Source: Candidatus Zhuqueibacterota bacterium (GTDB lineage: Bacteria; Zhuqueibacterota; Zhuqueibacteria; Thermofontimicrobiales; Thiofontviventaceae). Taken from it: a stretch of 5,764 bases of DNA. A model generated the notes under the pieces. That model saw only the letters and a list, made by a program, of their open reading frames with translations. It did not search any database and was not told where the DNA came from. Below are positions 1-5,764 of this stretch, piece after piece (position 1 is the stretch's first letter; every line of letters starts with the position of its first letter). The stretch lies in NCBI GenBank assembly GCA_014729735.1, contig WJJN01000664.1:1-5764 (forward strand), given 5' to 3'. A program made the position numbers and the translations under genes.

Positions 1-603
1 TATATCTTCAATTTATTCGATAACTACTGGAATGAAGCCAAGAAAGATCAATTGTATCGTCCGGGACGTGAATTAGAAATCGAAAAGTATTTATTGAAGG
101 ATTACGGCTGGACTTTCAAGGTACCGAAAGATTACCAGATTTTCATTGAAAAGCCGGACAGCAACTTCGTGATGCTACGCCGAATGCTTCCCGAGCGCTG
201 GCTATTTGTGTACTGGCTGGAGGATGAAGATCCATCGATCCTTTCCGAGGAATGGGTCATTGAGAAACGCAACGAGCTTGGCAGGAAGTTTTACGAAGGA
301 GATATCATCGAGCAAAAATATATCGAACCGGAAATCGAAGAAGTGGATTTTCTCGGTCGCCGGGCATTTAAGATTATTGGCTTGTGGCGAAATGATGAAA
401 AACAGGCAGGCGGACCTTTTCGTAATTATACCTTTTATGATGAGAAGTCAAAACGCATTTACATGCTCGATTTTGCCATTTTCTCGCCGCGGCTTAAACG
501 ACCCAAACGGATGTATTTGAGGCAGGCGGAAATCATTCTACGTACTTTTAAAACCCGGGAAGAGATAAAAAAGCAAAAGAGTCAACAAGAATCTGAGAGT
601 TGA
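1..603 (+). CDS. DUF4837-family protein, C-terminal 200 residues (5' end outside window)
   Basis: The reading frame is open from base 1 to the TGA at 601-603, so the real start lies upstream; the TTG at 52 is internal and need not be a start. The visible part resembles the C-terminal half of DUF4837 proteins, which are predicted lipoproteins of roughly 330-350 residues with no known function. Matching landmarks, numbered from the first visible codon, are a helix running into a basic stretch followed by YGW (about 35-37), FVMLRR (56-61), the GLW...GGPF block (127-140) that is the best family signature, and FSPR...R.YLRQ (161-175). The last 17 residues are a charged Lys/Glu/Gln-rich tail. The expected signal peptide and lipobox would be in the missing N-terminal part, so location at the envelope is inference from the family. 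The next gene starts 10 bp downstream and its ribosome binding site overlaps this stop codon, which suggests co-transcription. The family call is from memory of its sequence pattern. Confidence 0.75.
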   Translation, partial: YIFNLFDNYWNEAKKDQLYRPGRELEIEKYLLKDYGWTFKVPKDYQIFIEKPDSNFVMLRRMLPERWLFVYWLEDEDPSILSEEWVIEKRNELGRKFYEGDIIEQKYIEPEIEEVDFLGRRAFKIIGLWRNDEKQAGGPFRNYTFYDEKSKRIYMLDFAIFSPRLKRPKRMYLRQAEIILRTFKTREEIKKQKSQQESES

Positions 604-613
604 GGAATCAGAA

Positions 614-1918
614 ATGCAAAATTATTTCAGGTTTGATTCATTCAACACCAGTTATAAACAGGAAATAATTGCCGGCATTACCACATTCGTAACGATGTCT
701 TATATCATCATCGTAAATCCGGCAATACTTGAAGCTGCAGGTATTCCCAAGGGACCTACGATGGTCGCGACGATTATTTCCGCGTTTTTCGGCACCATCG
801 TCATGGGACTGTATGCCAATCGCCCGTTTGCAATCGCGCCATACATGGGAGAAAATGCGTTTATCGCGTTCACCGTTGTGAAAGGGCTCGGATATTCATG
901 GCAAACGGCAATCGGTGCAATTTTTATCGGCGGTGTTTTATTTACACTGCTCACGATCTTCCGCATTCGTTCCTGGCTGGCACAGGCAATTCCTGAGTCA
1001 CTAAAACACAGTTTCGCTGTCGGCATCGGATTATTTTTAACATTCATCGGTCTGAACGAGACCGGGATCATCACTATCGGTACGCCCGGTGCTCCCGTTC
1101 AAATCGGTACTTTTTCCGATCCAACCGTTCTGCTGGCAATGCTGGGATTTTTAGTGATCGGTTTTCTGCTGTTAAAACGTGTCAACGGTGCTATTCTCAT
1201 CGGTATTCTGGCGATCACCTTCCTCTCGTATATTTTTCGTTTAAATCCATTGCCGGAACAATGGATAAGTATGCCGCCTGATATCCGTCCGATTCTTTTC
1301 AAACTGGATATTGCAGGCGCATTCACCTGGGGCTTTATATCTGTGATTATCACCGTTTTTGTCATGGATTTCGTCGATACTATGGGAACACTGATCGGTG
1401 TCTCAGCACGCGCCGGTCTGCTGGATGAGGACGGCAATCTGCCGGAAATCGAGAAACCGATGCTCGCCGATGCCCTGACAACCGTACTCGGCTCTCTTCT
1501 CGGAACGACCACCAGCGGGACCTATATCGAATCCGCCGCGGGTATCGAATCGGGAGGTAAAACCGGATTTACATCAGTCGTCACCGCATTTCTGTTTTTG
1601 CTGGCATTGTTCCTGGCACCGTTTTTGACTTCTGTGCCGGCGTATGCATACGGACCTGCACTGATTGTGGTTGGAATGATGATGATCGCGCCAGTTAAAA
1701 ATTTGAATTTCTCTGATTATTCAGAACTGATCCCGGCATTCGCGACCATTATTTTAATGAGCTTCACTTTTAACATCGGGATCGGAATGACCGCAGGATT
1801 TATTTTGTATGTTCTGTTTCAAATCCTGACCGGTAAAATTAAAACAATTCATTTCGGCATGTGGATACTCAGTATATTATCACTGTTATTCTACCTGTTC
1901 TATCCATATCACTCGTAG
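614..1918 (+). CDS. NCS2-family (AzgA-like) purine nucleobase permease
   Basis: A 434-residue, very hydrophobic protein of the usual length for the AzgA/GhxP/AdeP/PbuG branch of nucleobase:cation symporters, inner-membrane carriers that import adenine, guanine or hypoxanthine with protons. The N-terminus has the family opening: an amphipathic lead-in, then EIIAGITTFVTMSYIIIVNP (17-36). Further landmarks are PYMGENAF (76-83, in the place of the classical GMGLNA motif), MDFVDTMGTLIGV (251-263, the TM8 segment with acidic residues) and TYIESAAG (303-310), with Glu306 at the site expected for the conserved substrate-binding acid of TM10, followed by GGKTG (314-318). About 12-14 membrane segments are expected from the fold, and the hydrophobic blocks agree. 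The ATG at 614 fits because GAGG (602-605) lies 8 bases before it. No purine-riboswitch-like leader precedes the gene; only 10 bp separate it from the DUF4837 gene. The exact substrate is not readable, and the Glu in the PYMGENAF motif places it outside the best-studied E. coli carriers. Confidence 0.93.
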   Translation: MQNYFRFDSFNTSYKQEIIAGITTFVTMSYIIIVNPAILEAAGIPKGPTMVATIISAFFGTIVMGLYANRPFAIAPYMGENAFIAFTVVKGLGYSWQTAIGAIFIGGVLFTLLTIFRIRSWLAQAIPESLKHSFAVGIGLFLTFIGLNETGIITIGTPGAPVQIGTFSDPTVLLAMLGFLVIGFLLLKRVNGAILIGILAITFLSYIFRLNPLPEQWISMPPDIRPILFKLDIAGAFTWGFISVIITVFVMDFVDTMGTLIGVSARAGLLDEDGNLPEIEKPMLADALTTVLGSLLGTTTSGTYIESAAGIESGGKTGFTSVVTAFLFLLALFLAPFLTSVPAYAYGPALIVVGMMMIAPVKNLNFSDYSELIPAFATIILMSFTFNIGIGMTAGFILYVLFQILTGKIKTIHFGMWILSILSLLFYLFYPYHS

Positions 1919-1929
1919 CATGATTTTTT

Positions 1930-2829
1930 ATGAAAATTGCCGTACTGGGAACATTTGTTATTGATGATATAATTCCATTCAATGGTCCGCCTGTGAAAAG
2001 TCTCGGCGGCATTACATATACGATTTCTATTCTGGCAAATCTGTTAACTGAATCAGATGAAATTTACCCTGTAGCAAACGTTGGCAAAGATGCTGCGGAT
2101 CGAATTTTGCAGTTGATTCGTTCTTTTGAAAATGTAAAATCAGATGGAATAAATATCACGAACCATCAAAATTCACGAGTACGTCTGCGGTATTCAAGCA
2201 GGGAAAACCGGGAAGAAATTTTTCAGAACAAACTTCCACCAATCGAGTTTGAACAGGTGGCATCATTGAATCATTTCGATGCCATACTTATGAATTTCAT
2301 TACCGGCTTCGAATTACCTGCAGAGACATTGAACCGGATTGCCACACAACTGCAAGCCATCTCATACATGGATTATCACAGTCTGTGCCTGGGAATCGAT
2401 GAAAACGGCAGGCGGTTCAAACAGAAGCCTGAAAACTGGCAGAAATGGCTCAAAGGAATAAATATCGTTCAAATGAACGATGATGAGGCACGTATTCTGA
2501 GCGATGGCGGGAGCTTCCGCACACTGGCAGGTGAAATTATCGGTCACGGTGTGAAAATAGTCAATATTACCCGCGGCTCGAACGGCTCTTATTTGTTTTA
2601 TGCAGATTCGAATAAATACATGAAATTTGAAGAAATAGAAGCAGGCAAATTCGATGCAATCGATGTCACCGGTTGCGGCGATGCCTTTGCAGGAGGATTT
2701 ATCGTCGATTATTTAAAACATAAAAATACGTTTAGTGCAGCAAAACATGCGAATCTGGTTGCCGGATTTAATAGCAGTATTTCCGGAACTGAAGATATTA
2801 AAAAGATAACAAATATTTTACATCGATGA
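1930..2829 (+). CDS. PfkB-family (ribokinase-like) carbohydrate/nucleoside kinase, substrate unknown
   Basis: A 299-residue cytoplasmic kinase of normal length for the PfkB/ribokinase superfamily, which transfers phosphate from ATP to a hydroxyl of a sugar, nucleoside or similar small molecule. The N-terminal beta strand (KIAVLGTFVIDDI, 2-14) opens the fold. Motif 1 is represented by the Gly pair G26-G27 followed by ITYTISILANLL, and the usual Asn after the pair is missing. Motif 2 is intact: DVTGCGDAFAGGF (245-257), with the GCGD anion hole and Asp251 as catalytic base. An NDDEA segment (183-187) matches the N..E motif that supports Mg-ATP binding, and TRGSNGS (214-220) matches the usual (T)xGxxG strand. 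The start is fixed by an in-frame TGA at 1921-1923; no Shine-Dalgarno is visible before ATG 1930, so translation may depend on coupling to the permease gene 11 bp upstream. The permease neighbour makes a salvage role, such as a nucleoside kinase, possible, but a sugar kinase is equally compatible. Confidence 0.88.
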   Translation: MKIAVLGTFVIDDIIPFNGPPVKSLGGITYTISILANLLTESDEIYPVANVGKDAADRILQLIRSFENVKSDGINITNHQNSRVRLRYSSRENREEIFQNKLPPIEFEQVASLNHFDAILMNFITGFELPAETLNRIATQLQAISYMDYHSLCLGIDENGRRFKQKPENWQKWLKGINIVQMNDDEARILSDGGSFRTLAGEIIGHGVKIVNITRGSNGSYLFYADSNKYMKFEEIEAGKFDAIDVTGCGDAFAGGFIVDYLKHKNTFSAAKHANLVAGFNSSISGTEDIKKITNILHR

Positions 2830-2838
2830 GGAACAACT

Positions 2839-3732
2839 ATGGAAAAAGTGCTAATCACCGGAGCGAACGGTCTCTTAGGGCAAAAATGCGTGAGCCTGTT
2901 TTCTCCGGATTACGAAGTGTTGGGTATCGATATTCATGATAATTCGTTTACAAAAAATTCAAAATATGTTTATCAAAAATCGGATATTACACAACGGACA
3001 GCGTTAAGAAAAGTTGTCCTTCCATTTTTTCCAAAATACATAATTAATACCGCAGCTTATACGAATGTCGATGCAAGCGAAACAAATAAAGAAGATTGTT
3101 GGAAAATCAATGTCGAGGGCGTATCGAATCTCATTTACGTGGCATCGAAAATCAATGCTAAAATTGTCCATATCTCCACAGATTACATTTTTGATGGCGA
3201 GAACGGACCCTACAAAGAAGACGATACTCCAAAACCCCTTGGATATTACGGCAAATCCAAGCTTGCCAGTGAGAACGAGCTCCTCCGCTGTGATCTTGAA
3301 TTTGCAATCGCCCGGACCATGGTTTTGTATGGCGCAGCGGTAAATGTCCGCCCGAATTTTGTCACCTGGCTCATCGATAAGTTGCGCGATAAAGAAAAAG
3401 TCACCATCGTCGATGATCAATTCGGCAATCCAACACTGGCAGATGATTTGGCTTTTGCGATCAAACAAATCATTGAAAGAGAAAAATGGGATATTTTTCA
3501 CGTGAGTGGCAGCGAGCTTGTGGACCGTTATACATTCGCAATACAAATTGCAGACATTTTCAAGCTGGATAAAAATTTAATTACCCCGATCAAAACAGCA
3601 GACTTGAACCAGCAGGCTCCCAGACCTCTGAAATCGGGCTTCATTCTTGACAAACTGAAAGAAGAACTAAATCTTGAAATGCCCACAAATGAACAGAGCC
3701 TGAAAACAATGAAAAAACAATATCGAAAATAA
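2839..3732 (+). CDS. RmlD-type SDR oxidoreductase (dTDP-4-dehydrorhamnose reductase-like)
   Basis: A 297-residue extended short-chain dehydrogenase of the RmlD branch, whose best-known members reduce dTDP-4-dehydro-L-rhamnose to dTDP-L-rhamnose with NAD(P)H. The nucleotide-binding motif is TGANGLLG (7-14). NTAAYTNVDASE (70-81) is the RmlD hallmark. The catalytic set is present: STDY (113-116, Thr114 as the catalytic Ser/Thr position) and Y137-x3-K141 in YYGKSK. DQFGNPT (193-199) and the C-terminal RPxxS (262-266, then a Leu-Asp) are also RmlD signatures. Asp31 at the end of the second strand would favour NADH over NADPH, by analogy with other Rossmann enzymes (inference). GAGG (2828-2831) overlaps the stop of the kinase gene and sits 7 bases before ATG 2839, so the gene is probably in the same operon. 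None of rmlA, rmlB or rmlC is in the window, so the specific reaction is uncertain; sister SDRs include the MAT2B regulatory subunit and other sugar-nucleotide reductases. Confidence 0.85.
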   Translation: MEKVLITGANGLLGQKCVSLFSPDYEVLGIDIHDNSFTKNSKYVYQKSDITQRTALRKVVLPFFPKYIINTAAYTNVDASETNKEDCWKINVEGVSNLIYVASKINAKIVHISTDYIFDGENGPYKEDDTPKPLGYYGKSKLASENELLRCDLEFAIARTMVLYGAAVNVRPNFVTWLIDKLRDKEKVTIVDDQFGNPTLADDLAFAIKQIIEREKWDIFHVSGSELVDRYTFAIQIADIFKLDKNLITPIKTADLNQQAPRPLKSGFILDKLKEELNLEMPTNEQSLKTMKKQYRK

Positions 3733-3769
3733 AACGAATAGAAAAAGAAACTCTCGCGCGCAAAAGGTG

Positions 3770-3798
3770 TTGAATGAAGTGTATTCTTTAAGGATAGT
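3770..3798 (+). promoter_or_regulatory. Possible sigma70-like promoter for the mannosyltransferase gene
   Basis: In the 96-bp gap after the SDR gene, TTGAAT (3770-3775) and GATAGT (3793-3798) are separated by exactly 17 bases; each matches four of six consensus positions. Transcription would start near 3805, leaving a leader of about 25 bases. The match is moderate and AT-rich DNA gives such hits by chance, and read-through from the upstream genes is an alternative. Confidence 0.25.
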
Positions 3799-3802
3799 AC
3801 AC
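3779..3802 (+). repeat. Imperfect inverted repeat in the 3733-3828 gap
   Basis: GTGT ATTCT (3779-3787) can pair with AGGAT (3791-3795) and ACAC (3799-3802), with a TTA loop, one G-T pair and a three-base AGT bulge. It overlaps the proposed -10 element. There is no T-run after it, so it is not a classical terminator; an operator or a weak RNA hairpin is possible, and chance cannot be excluded. Confidence 0.25.
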
Positions 3803-3811
3803 ATTACAAAT

Positions 3812-3820
3812 GGAGTGAGG
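3812..3820 (+). promoter_or_regulatory. Shine-Dalgarno that supports the TTG start at 3829
   Basis: The segment GGAGTGAGG contains two anti-SD-like cores; GAGG (3817-3820) ends 8 bases before the TTG at 3829. The only nearby ATG (3810) is out of frame with the protein, and the family's first strand (LIVIPTFNE) begins a few residues after the TTG. This decides the start in favour of TTG. Confidence 0.75.
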
Positions 3821-3828
3821 AAATTATT

Positions 3829-4551
3829 TTGAAACGGAGCCTTATAGTCATACCGACATTCAATGAATCGGAAAATATTGAAAAGCTGATAGACCGCATT
3901 CTGTTTCAGGGAATCAAGAATCTGGATATACTCGTTGTGGATGATAACTCTCCCGACGGCACGGCTGAAATTGTCGAGGGGATTGCGCAGCATGAACCGA
4001 ATGTTTACTTATTAAAACGCCCCGGAAAGCAGGGACTCGGCACAGCATACGTCACCGGTTTCAAATACGCCATTCAACACGGGTATGATTATATTTTTGA
4101 AATGGATGCGGATTTCTCTCACGATCCGGATGAAATACCAAATTTCCTCGCCAAAATGGAAGAATATGATCTTGTCATCGGGTCACGATACATCGTTGGC
4201 GTGAATGTCATCAATTGGCCTCTCTCCCGGTTGATATTGAGCCTCGGCGCGAACAAATACACGTCTATCATTACCGGACTCCCGATCAAAGACTGCACCG
4301 GCGGCTATAAATGCTTTCGTCGCGAAGTATTGGAAAAAATCGATTTTGATAAAATCAGCTCGGACGGTTATTCGTTCCAGATCGAGATGAATTTCAAAGC
4401 CTGGAAACTGGGATTTCGAATTCATGAAATCCCGATTGTTTTTACGGACAGAATCGCCGGGACATCGAAAATGAATAAAAAAATCGTGCGCGAGGCGATT
4501 TCCATGGTCTGGAAACTGAAATTCCTGAGCCTGGTCGGAAGGCTGAATTAA
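3829..4551 (+). CDS. Polyprenol-phosphate mannosyltransferase (DPM1-like, GT2 family)
   Basis: A 240-residue glycosyltransferase of the GT2/GT-A fold that matches the soluble dolichol-/polyprenol-phosphate mannose synthase type. These enzymes transfer mannose from GDP-mannose to a polyprenyl phosphate at the cytoplasmic face of the membrane, giving a lipid-linked donor for extracytoplasmic mannosylation. Landmarks in order: IPTFNESENI (8-17), VVDDNSPDGT (36-45, nucleotide site), KQGLGTAY (67-74), MDADFSHDP (92-100, metal-binding DAD), GSRY (118-121), DCTGGYKCFRR (155-165), SDGYSFQIEM (178-187) and RIAGTSKM (208-215), which is the acceptor-side signature. The length is that of the catalytic domain alone; there is no C-terminal GtrA-like membrane domain, as in human DPM1, so membrane contact must be peripheral or through a partner. 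Start codon is TTG with a good ribosome binding site. A related enzyme using UDP-glucose or another sugar is possible, but the overall motif set is DPM1-like. It follows the SDR gene by 96 bp and ends 2 bp from a convergent gene. Confidence 0.9.
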   Translation: MKRSLIVIPTFNESENIEKLIDRILFQGIKNLDILVVDDNSPDGTAEIVEGIAQHEPNVYLLKRPGKQGLGTAYVTGFKYAIQHGYDYIFEMDADFSHDPDEIPNFLAKMEEYDLVIGSRYIVGVNVINWPLSRLILSLGANKYTSIITGLPIKDCTGGYKCFRREVLEKIDFDKISSDGYSFQIEMNFKAWKLGFRIHEIPIVFTDRIAGTSKMNKKIVREAISMVWKLKFLSLVGRLN

Positions 4552-4553
4552 TG

Positions 4554-5705
4554 CTATTCAAATGAAAAATTGAATACGACTAACTCCGGGCGATTACCGA
4601 TTCGCATCGGAGGTCCCCATGTTCCCACACCGCAAGACACATAAAATTGCGTGTTTTGAATCTTCCTGTAGCCCCAACTAATTTCATAAATTGCCTTCGT
4701 GACCAAATTCAGCGGAAATAACTGCCCGTGATGTGTGTGTCCCGAAAGTTGAAAATCGATACCGTTCTCAATCGCCTGATTCAAATTGAACGGCTGATGA
4801 TCCATAAGCAGCACCGGTCTGCTTTTATCGACGTTTTGCATTATCTCCGCCAGTGACTTTCGCTTCTTGTCCGTAAAGCGATCGATGCTTATATCTTCTC
4901 TGCCCACAAGATAAATCGATTCGTTCAATATCAATGCTTCATCCTGCAAAACACGTACATTGTGATCTTCCATGTATTTAACCGCAGCCTCTACCCCACC
5001 GATGTACTCATGGTTTCCTGTAATCGCATAAATCCCGTATTTTGTTTTTATCTGAGTGACTGCATCGCCTAAATTTTCCTGGATGACGGGTTTTAAATCT
5101 TCATCCACAATATCGCCGCCAAGCAGAACAATATCAGGTTCCAGCTCGTTAATTTTGTTCACAATGCTGCAAAAGCGATCCCTGCCAATGATCGTGCCGA
5201 GATGAATATCGGTTGCTGCCACTGCTTTTAATTGTTTTACATCACTCTGTTTGGGTATGTGAATATCAAACTGACGTACGCGGGGATAGAGTGCATTGAA
5301 ATGTCCGGCAATTAAAACCACTGCAACTGTTCCGATTGCCAGATAGAAGCCGGTCAGTTTCACTTTTGCATAATCAGCCGAGAGATGATGAATATAAGGC
5401 AGGAAATGGTTTACGAAGCGCGCAATGTCTAAGATCAAAACAATCAGGAAAAAATAGAGCATCGCACCCAGCCAGAAAGCGCCGATAAAAACAACCGTTT
5501 TACTGAAAGTGCCCAGCCAAAAACGCTCGATTATTCTACCCGCGATAAACGACAGGCTGATAAGCAAAAATACAACGAGATACGGAATCCGCATTTTGGA
5601 ATGTTGCGGAAGTGCCTGCCAGCCCCTGATGAAAATATAATAATTCACCAGTCCGTATATAATAAAAAATATCGAAAAAAAGATAACGAATTGCATAATC
5701 TTCAT
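4554..5705 (-). CDS. Membrane-anchored calcineurin-like metallophosphoesterase (YkuE/YaeI type)
   Basis: A 383-residue protein with an N-terminal membrane part and a C-terminal phosphoesterase domain. Four hydrophobic segments lie at about 4-27, 41-57, 69-92 and 118-136; the catalytic domain begins near 160. All five dimetal blocks are visible: D166-I-H168 in ATDIHLG, GGD (196-198), GNHE (230-233), His303 in MDHQP, and GHTHHG (322-327). The closing block CGVGTWGPPMRIGNRPE (358-374) is typical of YkuE/YaeI-like proteins. Such enzymes bind two metal ions and cleave phosphomonoesters or diesters; some members act on the lipid A precursor UDP-2,3-diacylglucosamine or on other lipid phosphates, but the substrate here is unknown. 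With an even number of membrane segments the N-terminus and the enzyme domain are on the same side; which side is not decided by the sequence. The start at 5705 has only an A-rich GAAAAAAG upstream; Met4 (5696) is an alternative start. Confidence 0.9.
   Translation of the reverse strand: MKIMQFVIFFSIFFIIYGLVNYYIFIRGWQALPQHSKMRIPYLVVFLLISLSFIAGRIIERFWLGTFSKTVVFIGAFWLGAMLYFFLIVLILDIARFVNHFLPYIHHLSADYAKVKLTGFYLAIGTVAVVLIAGHFNALYPRVRQFDIHIPKQSDVKQLKAVAATDIHLGTIIGRDRFCSIVNKINELEPDIVLLGGDIVDEDLKPVIQENLGDAVTQIKTKYGIYAITGNHEYIGGVEAAVKYMEDHNVRVLQDEALILNESIYLVGREDISIDRFTDKKRKSLAEIMQNVDKSRPVLLMDHQPFNLNQAIENGIDFQLSGHTHHGQLFPLNLVTKAIYEISWGYRKIQNTQFYVSCGVGTWGPPMRIGNRPELVVFNFSFE
4555..4576. repeat. Short AT-rich inverted repeat at the convergent gene ends
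   Basis: TATTCAA (4555-4561) and TTGAATA (4570-4576) are a perfect 7-base inverted repeat around an 8-base A-rich loop, overlapping the last codons and stop of the phosphoesterase gene. Only one of the seven pairs is G-C and no T-run follows on either strand, so a role as bidirectional terminator is weakly supported. Confidence 0.2.
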
Positions 5706-5757
5706 GAACTTTTTTCTTTACTTGCATTATTATCGAATACGTTTAATCTAATTTAAC
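5706..5757 (-). promoter_or_regulatory. Probable promoter/leader region of the phosphoesterase gene
   Basis: Read on the - strand, GATAAT (5734-5729) matches five of six -10 positions and lies 23 bases before the ATG; the surrounding region is strongly AT-rich. A convincing -35 is not visible (TTAAAT at 5756-5751 is poor, 16-base spacing). The leader would be short and has only a weak, A-rich ribosome binding site. Confidence 0.3.
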
Positions 5758-5764
5758 ATAATAA

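Noticed and set aside
52..54. TTG at 52 as start of a 183-residue protein
   Set aside because: The frame is open to the left edge and the residues before it (FDNYW and following) continue the family-like helix, so the gene is truncated by the window rather than starting here.
604..613. Purine riboswitch before the permease
   Set aside because: The preceding gene ends 10 bp upstream, leaving no room for an aptamer outside coding sequence, and I see no such structure in the end of that gene.
1099..1512. 137-codon open frame on the - strand inside the permease gene
   Set aside because: Low-complexity Ser/Arg/Ile-rich translation opposite conserved permease motifs; a shadow of the real coding strand.
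1920..1964. Short 14-codon frame starting at ATG 1920 between permease and kinase
   Set aside because: It overlaps the kinase start out of frame, has no Shine-Dalgarno and is too short to support; a translational-coupling role cannot be shown from sequence alone.
3004..3546. 180-codon open frame on the - strand, antisense to the SDR gene
   Set aside because: It lies wholly inside a gene with clear RmlD motifs, its translation shows no family pattern and it has no ribosome binding site; it is an antisense shadow.
3750..3764. CTCTCGCGCGCAAAA as a terminator after the SDR gene
   Set aside because: GCGCGC is self-complementary but cannot form a hairpin with a loop and a stem of useful length, and no T-run follows.

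Overview
The window is a compact, protein-coding stretch of bacterial chromosome. It holds five genes on the + strand (one cut by the left edge) and one on the - strand. I see no RNA genes, mobile elements, CRISPR arrays or prophage signs. Base composition is moderate (mid-40s % GC by eye). Three of the four + strand starts inside the window have a GAGG-type Shine-Dalgarno, and one gene starts at TTG. The leading partial gene is a DUF4837-type protein, a family found mainly in Bacteroidetes, Ignavibacteria, Calditrichota and related lineages. With the clear Shine-Dalgarno sites this suggests a non-Bacteroidetes member of the FCB group (Calditrichota/KSB1/Ignavibacteria-like). That placement is inference, not proof.

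Layout: 1-603 is the C-terminal part of the DUF4837 protein. 614-1918 is an NCS2/AzgA-type purine nucleobase permease. 1930-2829 is a PfkB-family (ribokinase-like) small-molecule kinase. 2839-3732 is an RmlD-type SDR (dTDP-4-dehydrorhamnose reductase-like). These four genes are separated by only about 10 bp each and are probably co-transcribed. A 96-bp gap (3733-3828) with a possible promoter and an imperfect inverted repeat precedes 3829-4551, a DPM1-type polyprenol-phosphate mannosyltransferase. Tail to tail with it, only 2 bp away, is a membrane-anchored YkuE/YaeI-like metallophosphoesterase at 5705-4554 on the - strand. The last 59 bases hold its probable promoter and leader.

How they may work together (inference): the permease and the PfkB kinase could form a salvage pair (uptake, then phosphorylation), but the kinase substrate cannot be read from the sequence. 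The SDR and the polyprenol-phosphate mannosyltransferase both fit sugar-nucleotide and lipid-linked-sugar metabolism for the cell envelope. The phosphoesterase is an independent transcription unit. I did not find an obviously undescribed system. The points most worth checking are the divergent substrate-side motif of the PfkB kinase, the Glu-containing variant of the permease signature, and the isolated RmlD-like gene.
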